A stretch of 64,000 nt of DNA, from the NCBI GenBank assembly GCA_000711775.1, contig ARYC01000128.1, positions 158,690 through 222,689 of the forward strand. Reading direction: 5' to 3'. The first letter of the stretch is position 1, and each line of letters starts with the position of its first letter. Of the stretch, positions 21,365-34,291 are shown in pieces. Under the pieces are notes generated by a model. The model was not told where the DNA came from and did not search any database. It was given only the letters and a program-made list of their open reading frames with translations. The position numbers and the translations under genes are program-made. The DNA comes from Oxytricha trifallax. Its lineage: Eukaryota > Ciliophora > Spirotrichea > Sporadotrichida > Oxytrichidae.

Positions 21365-24300
21365 AAAGATAAAACATTAATATAAAGAATTACATCAATT
21401 TCTTTTGCACTCTTATTTTGTACTTGATTATTATATTTTTCTATTTGCTCACCTAAGTGATTTAAAATTTAATACCAATAATTAACTATTATAATTACAT
21501 ATAATTAATTATATTCAAGCATTAGTTCTATATGGCTAAACGATGGAGTATTACAATAAAAAAAATGATTTGAATGCAACCACTGATAATTAGGAAGTTA
21601 ATTGACTACTCTGAAAGATTAATCAATTAAAAAGCAATAATAATGACTATAAATACTGTTAAGTGATTAAAAAAAACAACATTATAAATTATATTAACAT
21701 AAATATATACAAAATGCTTAAACTACATGAAAATAAATATAAGCAATCATAAGAGAAGAAAACATAATTTCACTCTAGTGGCAGCTAGCTTAATTATCAA
21801 AGTCTTTACTAGATTTTTGAAAGGAGTCAGTTTAGAACAAAAGTAAGAAAGCTTGTAAATGTAATAAGAAGAATGATCAGGAACTATAGTTGGCATGCTC
21901 TTCTTTTCTTCATTTTCAGTTCCATTTCTTTTTTTACCTAATATAGAGTCACATATTGATAAATAAAAACCTTATTCCTATATCTACATCATAAAGAACA
22001 TTATTTTAATTCAACTTTACCAGAAACCCCCATTTGTGTTTAAATTTTGCTTGGCTATTTTTGAAATCCTAATTACTCCATTTTAACAGTCTAGAGACAG
22101 AGAAGCTAGAAACTAATAATATTGGTCCTGATTAAATATCATAAGGATAAAGATAGTTGAGTTCTTGATAATATTTAAGTTACAATATAAAGCTACGATG
22201 AAAACTCTTGCTTTTAGTTATATAGTATTCTGCAACAGAGAACTTGATTTAAGTAATAATAAATGATATTCAAAAGAATTGTGTATTAGATTGTGCTCAA
22301 AGTCATAATATCTACATATTCATTTAATAATTAGATGATTTAAATTCTAAATAGAATGACTTAAGGACACTTATCACACAGAATAAAAACTAGCATTCCC
22401 AATTTATTAACAGTCCTCGTTATCCTTCTAAAGAAATACGTATTAATGCTACGATATTTCCTTAAATAGCTCTTAAGCTGCTTAAAAGAATTTGTTTTAG
22501 AGAGTTTCACATTATCAGTCAGAGGCAAAACTAACTTATTATTTTACTTAAACAAATTGAATACTATCAAGATTAGAATATTTAAATTATTTTATAGTTA
22601 ATATATTATAAAACAATCATAAGGAATGTCGTAAATAATTGGTAATTTCGAATTAAGACATTTATATAGCTGTAAATGATTCAAACGATAATATTTTAAT
22701 GAGTTATTTAACTCCATAAGAACATTTCTACTGTAGCTAATACCTAAAATTTTCACTTAAATTGTGATTAATTATAATAGATTTAATAAATACGAATAAA
22801 GATTTGATTATATATTTTCATAAATAATGAAAGATAGTAGCAAGGTTAATAAGAAAGAGAAATAGGGATATAATGAAGTAAAAGAATGATACAAACAAAG
22901 ATGGTATAATTTCCAGGACTCAATTGAGTTGCAAATTGTAGATAAAAATGGTGCTTTAATTATTTATTTATATATACTGATGAATTAATCAGCATATTTA
23001 ATATGTTCATTATGGCTTAATCAAATTGAGGCCATTCATAACGCTGAGATACTTGGCCTTATTTAAGGAACTTTGTTTACAGACTGAAGTATCTTTCATT
23101 ATTTGTTCTTTTAAATAACATTATAAATCTCAGTTTAAATTGTATTTCATTTGTAATAGTCTCTATATATATTAGATAGAGCAATGCTTTATTAAAAACG
23201 GCAATTTTTTAAAATATACTTTATAAAAATTAAAAATTGCATTGAACTTAAATTATTCAAGTTCAATTAATAACTCCGATTCATCGATTCATATAATTGA
23301 CTCATTATATACCTGGTAATTATGATGAATATGCTCTGTATCATAAGTTTCCAATACATTTATAGTTTTTAAATATCTCCTGGAGTACGAAAGAAACCAC
23401 AGTATATGAATTATTCAAATTATAAAAAGAATCATAACCATTATCTTATTTACAATTAATTATACAAATTTTGGTTTGTAAATAGTAATATTTAAAATTA
23501 ATACAAATTCAAAGTCAAATTCTATATGAACAACTTCATTTACTATTATACATGTATAATATTCTCTTTTCAATAAGAAAAGTGAAGAAAACAAAAGACC
23601 TTTTCTTGGTAGGAATCAACTTTTAATAAATCAACTAGTATATACATATAATTATTTTAATGGTTTTAGACTGGTTAAATTATTATAGTAAATATAATAT
23701 TCTATTCAGAGATTAAATTCATTAGGAAATTTAATTATTATAAAGTTAAGTTATATTTTAAACTAATTGATAGTTCGATTAATTATGAAAATGATTACTA
23801 CAAAACTGTAGGGTACCTTTAGTTTTTTTCTGAGCATTTTTATTATAAATTTTATCGTGAAATGACTTGAGGAAATAGTTTTTTATTTGCATTCTTTTTA
23901 CAATTAATTCATTCTTATTAATTATCATGAAATTATTTATACACTGCTTTTGTGTCTTATTTTAAAAATAACATAGTCACAGCTAAATTCATCTTGACAT
24001 GTAATTTCGAAAAATATCATCTTTTGCTTTTGTCTCTTCTTTTCTTGTTGTCGAAAGGAAATTATATTCTCTTAATTTTTCATGCTATTTTTTTACTTAA
24101 TAACTCAGTAATTTACGAGATTTTAAACTACTTTTTCACTTATTCATTGACTGGAAAGTAGTATACTATGGCCTTAAGATCTTTTCAGTTTATGACTTAA
24201 TAAAATGAGATGATGGGAAAACATGAAATTATGGCATATGAGTAATATTCAAATAAAAGGTAATCAAACTATTGCCATAGAAGATCCATGAAAGACGAGC

Positions 24301-25109
24301 ATACCTAGGATAAAATAATAAAACAACATAAATTTTGTTTCACTATCATGTACATTTATCATATTTAAGAACTAGATTAAATAAATTTCTACAGGAAATT
24401 ACGGTATTCTGCCATAAAATACAGTGAAACATGCTTTTGCTTTTTGCTAGTTAATTAGTTTTAGCATTGAAAATGTTATGCCTTTAATCCAAATCTGTCA
24501 AGATTACATTTTTATTTTTCATAAGTTATAGCTTAATGAAAATACTCATCAATGTAAATATAAAGAAATTTATTAAGAATTGTTTTTATAAAATTACATT
24601 GAATAATTTTTATATAATTCTAAAAATTTTGATATAAAGTTATATTAAATATTATAAAGTATTATATCATCCTCATCTTTTGAGTTCTTTAATATTAAAT
24701 AAATAATTAATAAATTTAAATATTTGGATTAATAGAAATATGGTATAACAAAATTGATGATTTACACATTTCTTTGACTATGAGATTCATTTCTAATGTT
24801 CTATATTATGACTCGTAGTAATCCATTAATGCTCATATTTTAATGGAATTTTGATATGTTCTTAGAAAAATATATTATTATAATAAAATGAGTAATACTA
24901 ATATCATCACAATAAATATAAGTTACAGTAACATATATTAGGTTGAAAAAAAGGCCAAAGTAATGTTGAAATGCTTTTAAAAAATTATATAAGAGAATGT
25001 AAAAAATAGGAGAAAAAGAAATAAATTAAATTAATTACTATATTATTTAGATCTATTAAGATTATTTCTCTAATATTAGAATTATTTATAAATTATAATC
25101 CTTTAATAA
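21365..25109. other. long AT-rich gene-poor stretch
   Basis: About 3.7 kb with no reading frame I would call coding. A 69-codon plus frame at 23,952 has the composition expected by chance in AT-rich DNA. No inverted repeats large enough to define an element were noticed. Confidence 0.45.
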
Positions 25110-25916
25110 ATGAAGATGGTTGTTCTCTCATTCGCAGGAGTCGTCTTTGCCTTTGCTGATTTCAGAGTCAAGCATCTCTCCTGAGATCACAAGCACGATG
25201 AACAATTTAGTGATGGTCCAGTACTTAAGTGCAATGAAACTGCCCACTCAACTGGCTTAAAGTGCAATGAGTTCAAATACTGCATCCACGCTGATCGTCA
25301 ACCATGCTTACAAGCAACCAGTTACCGCTATGAAGACTTGCTAGAAAAAGAATCCTGGAGTAGTCTTTGATGACCATACCCACTGCAATGAATTCGGTTT
25401 CAGTTTCAATGGAGACCCAGTCCACCAGTCAGTCCAAGTTGAAAGATGTCAATCACACAACGACTTCAACTGTGATCACTCCGACAATAAATTTCATTTC
25501 TGCATTCCATGAAATCCACTTAGTTTAAGAGGATTTGCCTAAACGTTTTGCGGTTGGCGTCTTCAGACTTTTCTTGAAGTTCTAAGCTTTTTCTTTTAAA
25601 ATGCTAAGAATTCGTGGGGCACCCAATGATGGTTTAAGATCTATGGTCAAGACACTTCCCAGAAGTTTTCCTCATTAACAAAGAGACCACTGATTCTGTT
25701 GCTCAAATCACTGCCACCTGCAATGTTGTTAAAGTTGTCAAGACATTCACCAAGGCTATTAGAGAGGGTTCTTCAACTTTCATTTCCAGAATAGATGGAG
25801 ATATGAATAAGCAAAACCCAAATTAAGCTAATGAATACTTGAAATCATCTACTGATTCAGAAAGAGGACAACTTATTGGAAAGTTCTTATAAATCGTTGC
25901 TGACTGGTCTATCTGA
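25110..25916 (+). pseudogene. Cys-rich secreted protein gene, decayed
   Basis: ATG at 25,110 gives a signal-peptide-like start (MKMVVLSFAGVVFAFADF). Two related Cys/His-rich units follow: LKCNETAHSTGLQCNEFKYC and, in a shifted frame, VERCQSHNDFNC ... FHFCIP. In-frame TGAs occur after KHLS and after FCIP. The C-terminus is coherent in a third frame (ETTDSVAQITATCNVVKVVK, FISRIDGDMNKQNPNQANEY, GKFLQIVADWSI) to TGA 25,914-25,916. The secreted Cys-rich type fits many ciliate surface or pheromone-like proteins, but no family is assigned. The pattern of lesions argues for a germline pseudogene. Confidence 0.5.
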
Positions 25917-26149
25917 AGAGAAAAATAGGATATAATAACCTATGAATAACATAACAAATTTGCAAAATCATTAAAACAAATTGACAATAAAATATGTTTG
26001 CTATTACATAATAATTTAATTCAAATCCCATTCTTTCTCAATCTGCCATTTATATTTGCATTTTTTATATACCCTATTTTTTACATTCTTTTATTAAGTT
26101 TTACTTTAACAAATTAGTATCAGTCTTTCATCATATGCGTGAATTCTTC

Positions 26150-27940
26150 AAAAAGAAATATGTGCATCTCCATTTAAATCGATTGCTTAATTACATCTTT
26201 GACAATTTTCTCTGAGACAGTCTTTCAGAAACCAAGAACTACAATGATTTCCCTGATTTAGTGAAGCCACTATTGCACTAGTCGAGCCATTCTGAATTCC
26301 TTCTGTAATTTCTTGTTGGTGCAGAGATTTTTCTCATTCAAGAAGCAACGATGAATTCAGAGAAGTCAAGAAATCCACTGCCATCAATATCTTCAGACTT
26401 AAACATCTTTTCAATCTCATTATTATTATTCATGTACTATACTGAAAGCAAATCGTAACTTTCCAGAATTTGTTAAAGTTAAAGCTTTTTGTTTCAATTC
26501 TTGTCAATGTCAATGACAGGGACTCGTATATTCCATTTGCCATAAAGTAAATATTTGATTCTGGATCTCTAGTATCTTGTATTGGTCAATCTGCAGTCAG
26601 TCTAGGTATCAACGTTTCGGCATTTTCAACTTACTTTATTGCAGTCAGTATGGGGGATTGATTGGAGATTGGCGAGCAACGAGTAGTACTGCTCGACGCG
26701 GCTCAGGCTAACTCACAACGGTGTAACTTCCAATTCAAAAATCTCTTCGGGAGCAGAGATAATCGAGCATCACTGTTTCCAATCAGGCCATTGGAGTTTC
26801 CTCAAATGATGGTATACGCATTCAGTGTTAGTATTTTTTTATTTTGAAGAAAAGATTATAACTGTTATTCCTGCACAACCCTAAAGGCTACAACCCTTTT
26901 CTTTTGTATCTAATATCTTTCCTCTATGATGTAGTTTAGAGTCCCATTGCGGATTCTCCTTCATTCTAAGGAATTTCAATGTTGAGCAGTGATCTTCCGA
27001 ATAAAAAAACAGAGATTTCTTGAGGCATTCAAGATTGTGTGCTGCAATCGTTGGCATCTTCACACCAAATCTGACAGGCTCAGATGCCAAGAAAGTCGAA
27101 GTTTATGTATGTTTAGATAACAGTGTATACAAGACTTTTTATCGCAACTCATCATTGAATGCTTGTGTTTTATACTTGCAGTCTCAGCTTTAATGGAGTT
27201 GACATATCATGCACCTCTAACTCACAATTCAACAAAGACTACTTGAAATACGCAAATACAAATCTTGAAGCGGCAAAAAGAGTCTTAAGTAATTACTATA
27301 TTTTTTAAAAATAGTAAATTGTAATTAATAATTGATTAATAATAAACAAAATGAAAATTGAAAGGCTGTGTGATAAACTGTTCATTCAATAAAAGGTAAG
27401 TTTCAAAATAGATATCTAATTTTTTATTTTTATAGGGGTCCTACCCAAGTTAAGTGGCAGTAAAGATGCAAACTTCGCAAAGTAACCTAGAGAGGAGACA
27501 AAAAGACAAGAAGATCAACAAGGATGATATCAGTGTCAGTGATGATAATGATGAAACTTATTTTTCAATATATACATTTTTAATTTTTACTATAACTTTT
27601 GTTATAATTATAAGTCAATATTAATTACAACTCACTTTATTCAAAAAATATCATAAATGCCGGACTTGCTAGTGATTTTGTATGATAGTTAGGCATACTA
27701 GGTCACCGGTATGTTTTGTCAGCCTTGCAATGTTGATTCATGAAATGGAGTTACAATCAAGGTAGATTACTTCTACGTCATGACTTTCTTCCAATAATAC
27801 ACAGTTGCCTGCTAGACATCCCCCAGTCCCGCCACGATGAGCAGCCACTGCTTTGGGCTATCAGGTAAGCACCCATATCTTCTTCTTCACTTGGGCTGTG
27901 CAGCCTGAGACATAATTTATGGCATTTAGGAATAAACTTT
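26150..27940 (-). pseudogene. calcium-dependent protein kinase (CDPK-like) pseudogene, copy 2
   Basis: The minus strand shows an EF-hand (DIDGSGFLDFSEFIVAS in pieced frames) and, upstream, the same GNSNGL(I/L)G block found at about 17.68 kb in copy 1, with flanking nucleotide similarity across about 1.5 kb (for example the FLASEPVRFGVKM region aligns with DNA at 17.98 kb). Frames change every 50-150 bp and TGAs are frequent, more so than in copy 1. No catalytic motifs survive in readable form. Confidence 0.5.
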
Positions 27941-27949
27941 GAGTCTGAT

Positions 27950-29220
27950 TAATAATGTTAAATTTCTTAAATACTAGACTAGTTAGCTATTGATAAAGGC
28001 CCTTTATCTAATAATTAGTACTTAGTAATCAGAACGAAAAGCAACTAAATATTAAGAATAATGATAATTAACTTAAATTTGAGTTTACTTTTAGCAACTC
28101 TTAATATTAAAAAGAAATACTCTTTTATAAAGGACCTACCTGGTAAGAGAATTGACTGAATGAAGCATGCAAAGCTATCACTAAGTTACAGGAATGATCA
28201 GGAAAGGTGTGAATACAATAAGTCAAAAGGTGATAGTATTTGGTTAATAATAAAATGGTATAGTTGTTCAAATTGTCCTTCATTATTGAGCACTTTGGCT
28301 TGATAAAATTATAACTAGCAAAATAAGATGTCTCTAATCAAGATCAAAATTGGGCCTTCGAATAAAGACTAAAATTAACCTAATCAAACTTCGTATACAA
28401 GAAATAGAAATTTGAGTGGTCTAGTAGGACTGAAAATTTGTTTAACGAAATTCACCATTCACTCATAAGTTATTCAAAATTGATAAGAAAACTAAATTAA
28501 TTTTTAATAAAATGATTTGTTGCTATTAAATATAAATTTGAGATAATACTGGAGATATTCTATCTTTCTTAAAAAAGAAATATAACCAAATTAAATAAAA
28601 TAATTTGAAGAATTCTACAGTCAATATGTATTTTGAAATAAATAAAAAGAAAAAAAAATGATAAAAATAAGTAAAAATAACATCAAAAATGTTATGCAAC
28701 GCAAAATTATGTGTCCTTCCCTTTACTTTTTTTTTGCTTTCTCTTTTTCTATGTTTCCTTTTCTCTTTTCGCTTCCTATTTTTCTTCCAAAATCTTTTAA
28801 GAAGCATTTAATATAATATGGTATATTAAAATATATTTATATATTTTTTTTTCAAATAAATTAATTCTTTGAAATAATTTATTATATTATACATTTTACC
28901 TAATTAGGTAACTTAATTAATTTTTTATATTAATCAAATCTTATATAAATATAAGAATAAATAAGTTAATATATACCAATTTTTTAAAATTTTCTTTTTT
29001 TGTACCTTTATAAATATTTTCTTACTACATTTTCTTTAATTTAAACCATAAAATCGACATTAACATGCTAAAATTTTAAAATTATCTCACTCAAATTAAC
29101 CTAAAGCAACACTAAAATTGATCTTTTGATCCATGAAATTTAAATTTAAATAACATACAATCCCTTTTTAAGATTATTCTTAATAATTATACCTTTAATA
29201 ATAGTATAATTAAATAATAA
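27950..29220. other. AT-rich spacer
   Basis: A minus-strand Lys/Arg-rich frame (28,526-28,807) starts with a basic stretch and then turns Phe/Tyr-rich; I do not consider it coding. Nothing else supported. Confidence 0.35.
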
Positions 29221-29225
29221 GCTCG

Positions 29226-30140
29226 ATGAAAATGAAATCTATTGATGTTCCCAATAAAATTATTGACTTCTTCGGTATCATGCAAAGTCCTCTACAACAG
29301 ATTCTTCAGTATATGAGACTTATTAATAAGTCTCAAAAATTATAATCAGAAAGATCTGCTTGTTGAAAGTTAAGGGAAAGTTAATATAGCAATAAAATAA
29401 AAAAAGCATTTATGAAAAATTGAATTTATAGCAAAAAGAATTCTTAGCTTCATAATAACAATTATAAGATCAGTAGCATCTCTCGATCGGAGCAAGGGGG
29501 CTGACTTGTTTAATAATAAATTTTAAGGAGTAAAAATAACTCCATATTAATAGCACATATTTTATAAAATATTAGGAATAAAGCTTAAAAAAGTGAAGAA
29601 GAGATATCATATAGTAGAAAAACTTAAAGATATAAGAAGAAAGATTAAAAAAGTTTTAAAAGCTCTTGAGCATCAAAGAATTTAATTAAAAAGTTATATT
29701 CATAGATGAGACTATTTTCAAACCCTAAAGCTAATAATTTCAAGCATTGTCAAATAATTATAAAAATGTAGAGTTTGAATAACAAGGAATAAAACATTCA
29801 ACAATAGCAGTGGCTGTATGTATAAGTTAAGACTTCGGGATGGAATATTATTAATCATAAACAAAACCAATTAAAAATAAGAATTTATAGTGAGTAAGAG
29901 ACTTGAGCCATTACTATTGAAGTGAAGTCAAGAAATGACATAATTTATGAATAATCTCTATACGCACAAATCGAAGAAAATGCAAAATTTTATAAAATAC
30001 ATGGAAAATAATATTTAATGCTCCGAACTCATCACAATAAAATTGCATAGAAGAATTTTTCTCATTGGTTAAAAGAAGGTATAGGTTTTTACATTTAAAA
30101 AATTCAAATTCGAATTCACTTAAAAGAGGCACTTAGATAT
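29226..30140 (+). pseudogene. decayed mariner/Tc1-type (DDE) transposase
   Basis: ATG at 29,226 (MKMKSIDVPNKIIDFFGIMQ) opens a short frame. Later frames hold the catalytic signatures: KVIFIDETIFKPQ (first Asp, DET), AVAVCISQDFGMEYYQ, a DN.Y.HKSKKM-like second motif, and FNAPNSSQQNCIEEFFSHWL (PxSxxNxIE third motif). Frame changes and TGAs separate them, so the gene is dead. It is distinct from the TBE transposase in sequence. No terminal inverted repeats were found around it; the palindromic element at 30.9-31.45 kb lies downstream but no link is shown. Confidence 0.6.
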
Positions 30141-30149
30141 AGTTAACGA

Positions 30150-30897
30150 TTCTATAGAACATTTTTCTAAAGAATAAATTCAATTAATTATTGCAAGATA
30201 TCATTAAATTTTAGAGCAATATATAAGGGACAAGCAATCAGAGTGAATAGTATAATTTTCATTATAATGTTAACTAATTAAACAAAATTAAATATTATTT
30301 TTAATTATTTGCCACTTTCCTATCTCTCTGATGGATTATTATTATTGAATTGTTGCATTTCACTCTGTTTTAGCCAGTCTTGAAATCAATTTATAATTCA
30401 TATTATTTTCTTTTCTTTGTCATTTATCTTTTTGATTTTGATTGGACTTTCAAAAATGCATTGGCTCTCCCTATGTGTTCTAATAATTTTAAATAAAATA
30501 TAAGTTTTATATTACTTGTGAAAAAGGGTTCCTACTGTATAGCCTAATATATTTCATCTTTAATTGCTATTGCCTCTTCTTGTTAATAATTCAATTCACT
30601 TTAATTCCTTAATCTGTTTTATCCTTTATTTAAATCTTGGAAATAATTTGACTTAAAAATTCCACCAAATTTTTAGAAAAGTCTCTTTCAAGCATCTTTT
30701 TATCATCTTAATAGTAATATAGGTGTCTAAGAATATTCTGAATCTTGAGTTCAGGGTAGTGAGGAACTTTAATATCAAAAATATCTTTTTATTTTATTAG
30801 AAATTTAGTCACTTTTAAATAATCTTTAATAAATCTCTTTGATGTGTTTTCATATTATGGGAGGCAGTAGTTTTTTAAAATATATATGAGCAAAAGA
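30150..30897. other. AT-rich spacer
   Basis: No supported gene. A minus-strand stretch near 30,400-30,480 is briefly protein-like but too short to call. Confidence 0.35.
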
Positions 30898-31447
30898 TTC
30901 AATAAAAATTTGAATATTTGCCGAAAATTAGTAAAAAATCAACAATTTTTCTATAGTTTTTATTTTTATATTTATTATTAAAGTATTTTAACCACACTCC
31001 TTCCCTAACAGTAAAATTATTTGGGATAGAGTGTGGTATAGTGTGAAAATAATTATTAATTTATATTATGCTATAAAAACAACATTTAATTTATATAAAA
31101 CAACATTTTATTTTTAATGATTATAGATTCTATTTTATACTTCATAAATTAAACGATTAATGATATAATTTTAAAACTCTCTATAAAATAGTAGAATATA
31201 ATAAGTCCTGATGATTAATCTATTATCATTAAACATAAAATGTTGTTTTATATAAATTAAATGTTGTTTTTATAGCATAATATAAATTAATAATTATTTT
31301 CACACTATACCACTCTCTATCCCAAATAATTTTACTGTTAGGGAGGAGTTTGGTTAAAATACTTTAATAATAAATATATATATAAAAATTATTTTAAAAT
31401 TGTTGATTATTTACTAATTCTTGGCAAATATTCAAATTTTTATTGAA
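30898..31447. repeat. palindromic (foldback) element C
   Basis: Arms of about 215 bp (30,898-31,114 and 31,227-31,447) are near-perfect reverse complements around a loop of about 110 bp. Landmarks are GGGATAGAGTGTGGTATAGT in the left arm, mirrored at 31,303-31,322, and AAAACAACATTTTA at the inner edge. Its sequence is unrelated to elements A, B and D. No ORF is carried. Confidence 0.8.
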
Positions 31448-32137
31448 TATATTTTATTGAGATTTGAGAAAGTGTGCCATTTGTACTTTCATGTCAACTT
31501 GACCTAAAAAGATCTGGCATCTACAACTTTGACATCGCCCTACTTTACTTCCTCTATTCCTTCCATTCCAACCAAATTTGTCATAAATTGTGATTTAATT
31601 AATAATTACAGAAATATATATATATATATAATATATATATATATATATAGAATATTCTTTTATAGAGCTTAGCCCTCTATCTTGTGGATGATAAAATATT
31701 ACAATGTTACTAAATATAATTAGTAGCAGACTCAGGAAGTACTTATATAAATAATTACTGTTATTGATAATTATATTTGATATTATGATTAATCCTTAAT
31801 TAATATTCTTCACTAACTAACTTTTGATAAGTTCAAGAATTATTATAAATAGGCAACAGAGTAGTTAAATAAATGTGAATTATAAGATTAATTACAAAAA
31901 ACTTGTTCTTATATTTCTAATTTAACTGAATATAAATTTATACTATACTATGATGATTAATTTCATAAATTAATTATATTAATTTTTACGATGCATCACC
32001 AACATTTAAATAGTTGGTGATGCATCACCGACTTTTAAAAACTTGATGATGCACCCAAATGATATTATAATTATCAATTTAATTTAATAAGTTTGTCAAT
32101 TTATCAACTATACATCTATAAACAAAATTTCAACATA
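31448..32137. other. AT-rich DNA with (TA)n and a GATGCATC hairpin
   Basis: A short plus-strand protein-like stretch (FEKVCHLYFHVNLTQKDLAS) lies at 31,461-31,590. (TA)n occupies about 31,615-31,650. At 31,990-32,055 GATGCATCACC is repeated in both orientations (see findings). Confidence 0.4.
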
Positions 32138-33143
32138 ATGGTTAAGATTTTTAGAATGAGAAAATAAGCCAAGGCAATAGCAAATTATTAACAGCGAAAA
32201 GAAGCGATATAATGATTTCAAAGATGTAAGAGACTACGAAATTTATAATGAAAAATTTATAAAATCGTGTTAGCAGACAAATAAAATCCAGATTAAACTG
32301 AATGACCAAAAATGTTAATATTGTGTGAGACTTGTAAGAAATACAGAACCCCCTAGAGAATTCAAAACATGGCAGATTAATATCTTAATAAACCAAAAAG
32401 AAATATCAAAGATTTACCAAATTAAATGGAAAGTATAATTGTCAAATATATAAGATTGTAGTTTTCAACCTTATGAGCTAATAGATTCTTTGATAAAACA
32501 TTTATTGACTCATACAAAGAAGTAGTTAGGCTCCAATGAAGTTAAAATTAATGTAAGTTAAATATTATCAAATAATTATTTTAGTTAATTTAAAAAATGA
32601 AGTCTAGTAAATTTTCAAGATATTACAAGATTTTAATAATAGAAAAATATAAATTTATTATTTTGAATTATTGAAAGTCTAACTGCTTGATGATGAATAA
32701 AACAACAATCATAATTAAAATCAGTATTCTTAAATTAAAAGCTAAGAGAAATTGGTTGGAACGAGGATGACAGGGCGAACCTTTCTAAAGATAGAGGTAA
32801 ATATTTTACCTCATTAGTCCGAAAAGCGTCCCCCCCAGCTGGATCGTAGGATCCGGAGGTATTTCTAACAAAGAAGTACCAACATACTCACGAGTGGCCA
32901 ATATCATAGAGTATGTCTGTCTTGACACCCTCAAGTCAGTACATTCTTTTAGTACCAGTTCACAACCTGCTAGGCACTACAAAGCCTAGCACAAAGGAGC
33001 ACTCAATCACTATAGGTTTTCTTAATTTTCGAATTAATTACCTCAGAGCCAAGCAACCTAAATCTGCTAAAAAGTTTACTGACGTCCAATTAGTACACAG
33101 CCCAGCTCCAAAACCCACCCCAAAGTCCACTCTCTGTTCATGA
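32138..33143 (+). CDS. two-exon gene of unknown function
   Basis: ATG at 32,138 (MVKIFRMRKQAKAIANY) is followed, after one apparent frame change near 32,200, by a continuous frame with KRYNDFKDVRDYEIYNEKFI, NDQKCQYCVRLVRNTEPPRE and CSFQPYELIDSLIKHLLTHT up to a GTAAGT donor at 32,553. The intron ends at AG 32,740-32,741 and exon 2 continues in phase 0 (LREIGWNEDDRANLSKDRGK ... SVLTPSSQYILLVPVHNLLG ... SPAPKPTPKSTLCS) to TGA 33,141-33,143. Exon 2 is GC-rich with two TAG codons read as Gln. No domain recognised; CQYCVRLV might bind metal. The frame change in exon 1 is the only defect. Confidence 0.55.
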
Positions 33144-33816
33144 TGACATTTTTAACTTCAAGATGGCATGAGGGCTAACCGAACAAATATCGTCATTAGT
33201 TAACACATCTCTAAGTAAGAACTACACAGAACAATAAAAACAGAAGGAAGAAATTCAACACTGTCAAAATCCTCATAAAATATCAAACAATCCTCTCACA
33301 AAAATTCCTAACATCGGACCAATCAAAGAAAAGGCTTAGAGAAGCCATCTTCCTATTTAATGGAAGAAAACAACGAAGATACAAATCCGAAGGAATCACT
33401 CCTAATCTCTAATACGTCACGACTACTAATTTCCTATTCAATAGGAAAATTAATAATTATTAGAGAATCACTCCAAGATTGACAAAAGGTTACCAAAGAT
33501 ATGTTGGGAATCACCCCAAATATATTAGGCAATTTAATACTAAATATAAAACTAAATAACACTGTCACATAAGTAGTAAGGAGTAAGCACCACTCAACCA
33601 AAAGTCAAACAACATAACTAACATCTAAACTAAATATATTCTGGCATAAAGGCAGAGAAAATACTTTTTAAAACCCATAAACCCCTAAATCCCTAAACCC
33701 CATAGATTTACTAGTTAAATCTGGATATTAACCAATACAATTAGTTATTCCTATTAAATAATATATAAAATATTTGGGACTTTTGTGTATTAAATAATAA
33801 TAAAAATTGATTAAAG
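33144..33816 (+). other. G-poor stretch with GAATCACTCC repeats and telomere-like motif
   Basis: Unusually poor in G, so all plus frames stay open for long distances and openness is not evidence of coding. The motif GGAATCACTCC or close variants recurs at about 33,392, 33,465 and 33,510, and similar text occurs on the minus strand at 36.7-36.8 kb. Near 33,670-33,705 lies CCCATAAACCCCTAAATCCC with a CCTAAACCCC continuation, reminiscent of degenerate telomere repeats. Confidence 0.35.
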
Positions 33817-34071
33817 ATGTTCTAGAAAGTGGGACTTCATGAACTGAAGATCAATGGGAAATGGTGCCCAATTTGTAACTCTATCGACTGCCTTGAAATT
33901 AATTACAGAACATTGAGATCATTCGAATAAACCATGGAAGAACTCTAAGATTATGTAGAGTTTGGAGTCTATGATGGAGTCAGATCCATCGATAGAGAAA
34001 AAGAAGAGAAAGAGATTGAGAAATATGTACTAAAATTCAACCAAGAAAGAGTATACCTTAGACAGTTATGA
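33817..34071 (+). CDS. small protein with CxxC...C motif
   Basis: A clean 84-residue frame from ATG 33,817 to TGA 34,069-34,071: MFQKVGLHELKINGK, then WCPICNSIDCLEINYRTLRS with CPIC and a third Cys, then a charged helical tail (SIDREKEEKEIEKYVLKFNQ). TAA and TAG each occur once as Gln. The CxxC plus downstream Cys suggests a small metal-binding knuckle, but no family is assigned. It lies between the G-poor repeat region and a decayed kinase. Confidence 0.55.
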
Positions 34072-34291
34072 TCTCACAAGTATTCATTATTTTGATTGAA
34101 TTTTTAAGATTTAATTAAAAGAATCTAAAATGAGACAACCAAAGAGATTGAACAGATCAGATGATATAATTATTATTAAAAGGGCTAGACCCTTATATGC
34201 TTTAAAGCTTATTGATCGGGGATCTTCAGAGACCTCAATGTGATCAAATTATTATTATTATTAAAATCAGTAAATAATAAACACTGACTCG

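Noticed and set aside
23952..24161. 69-codon plus frame in AT-rich DNA
   Set aside because: Phe/Leu/Ile-rich composition expected by chance; no support from context.
33144..33816. Long plus-strand ORFs of 150-200 codons
   Set aside because: The stretch is so poor in G that TGA is rare in every frame; openness is uninformative.
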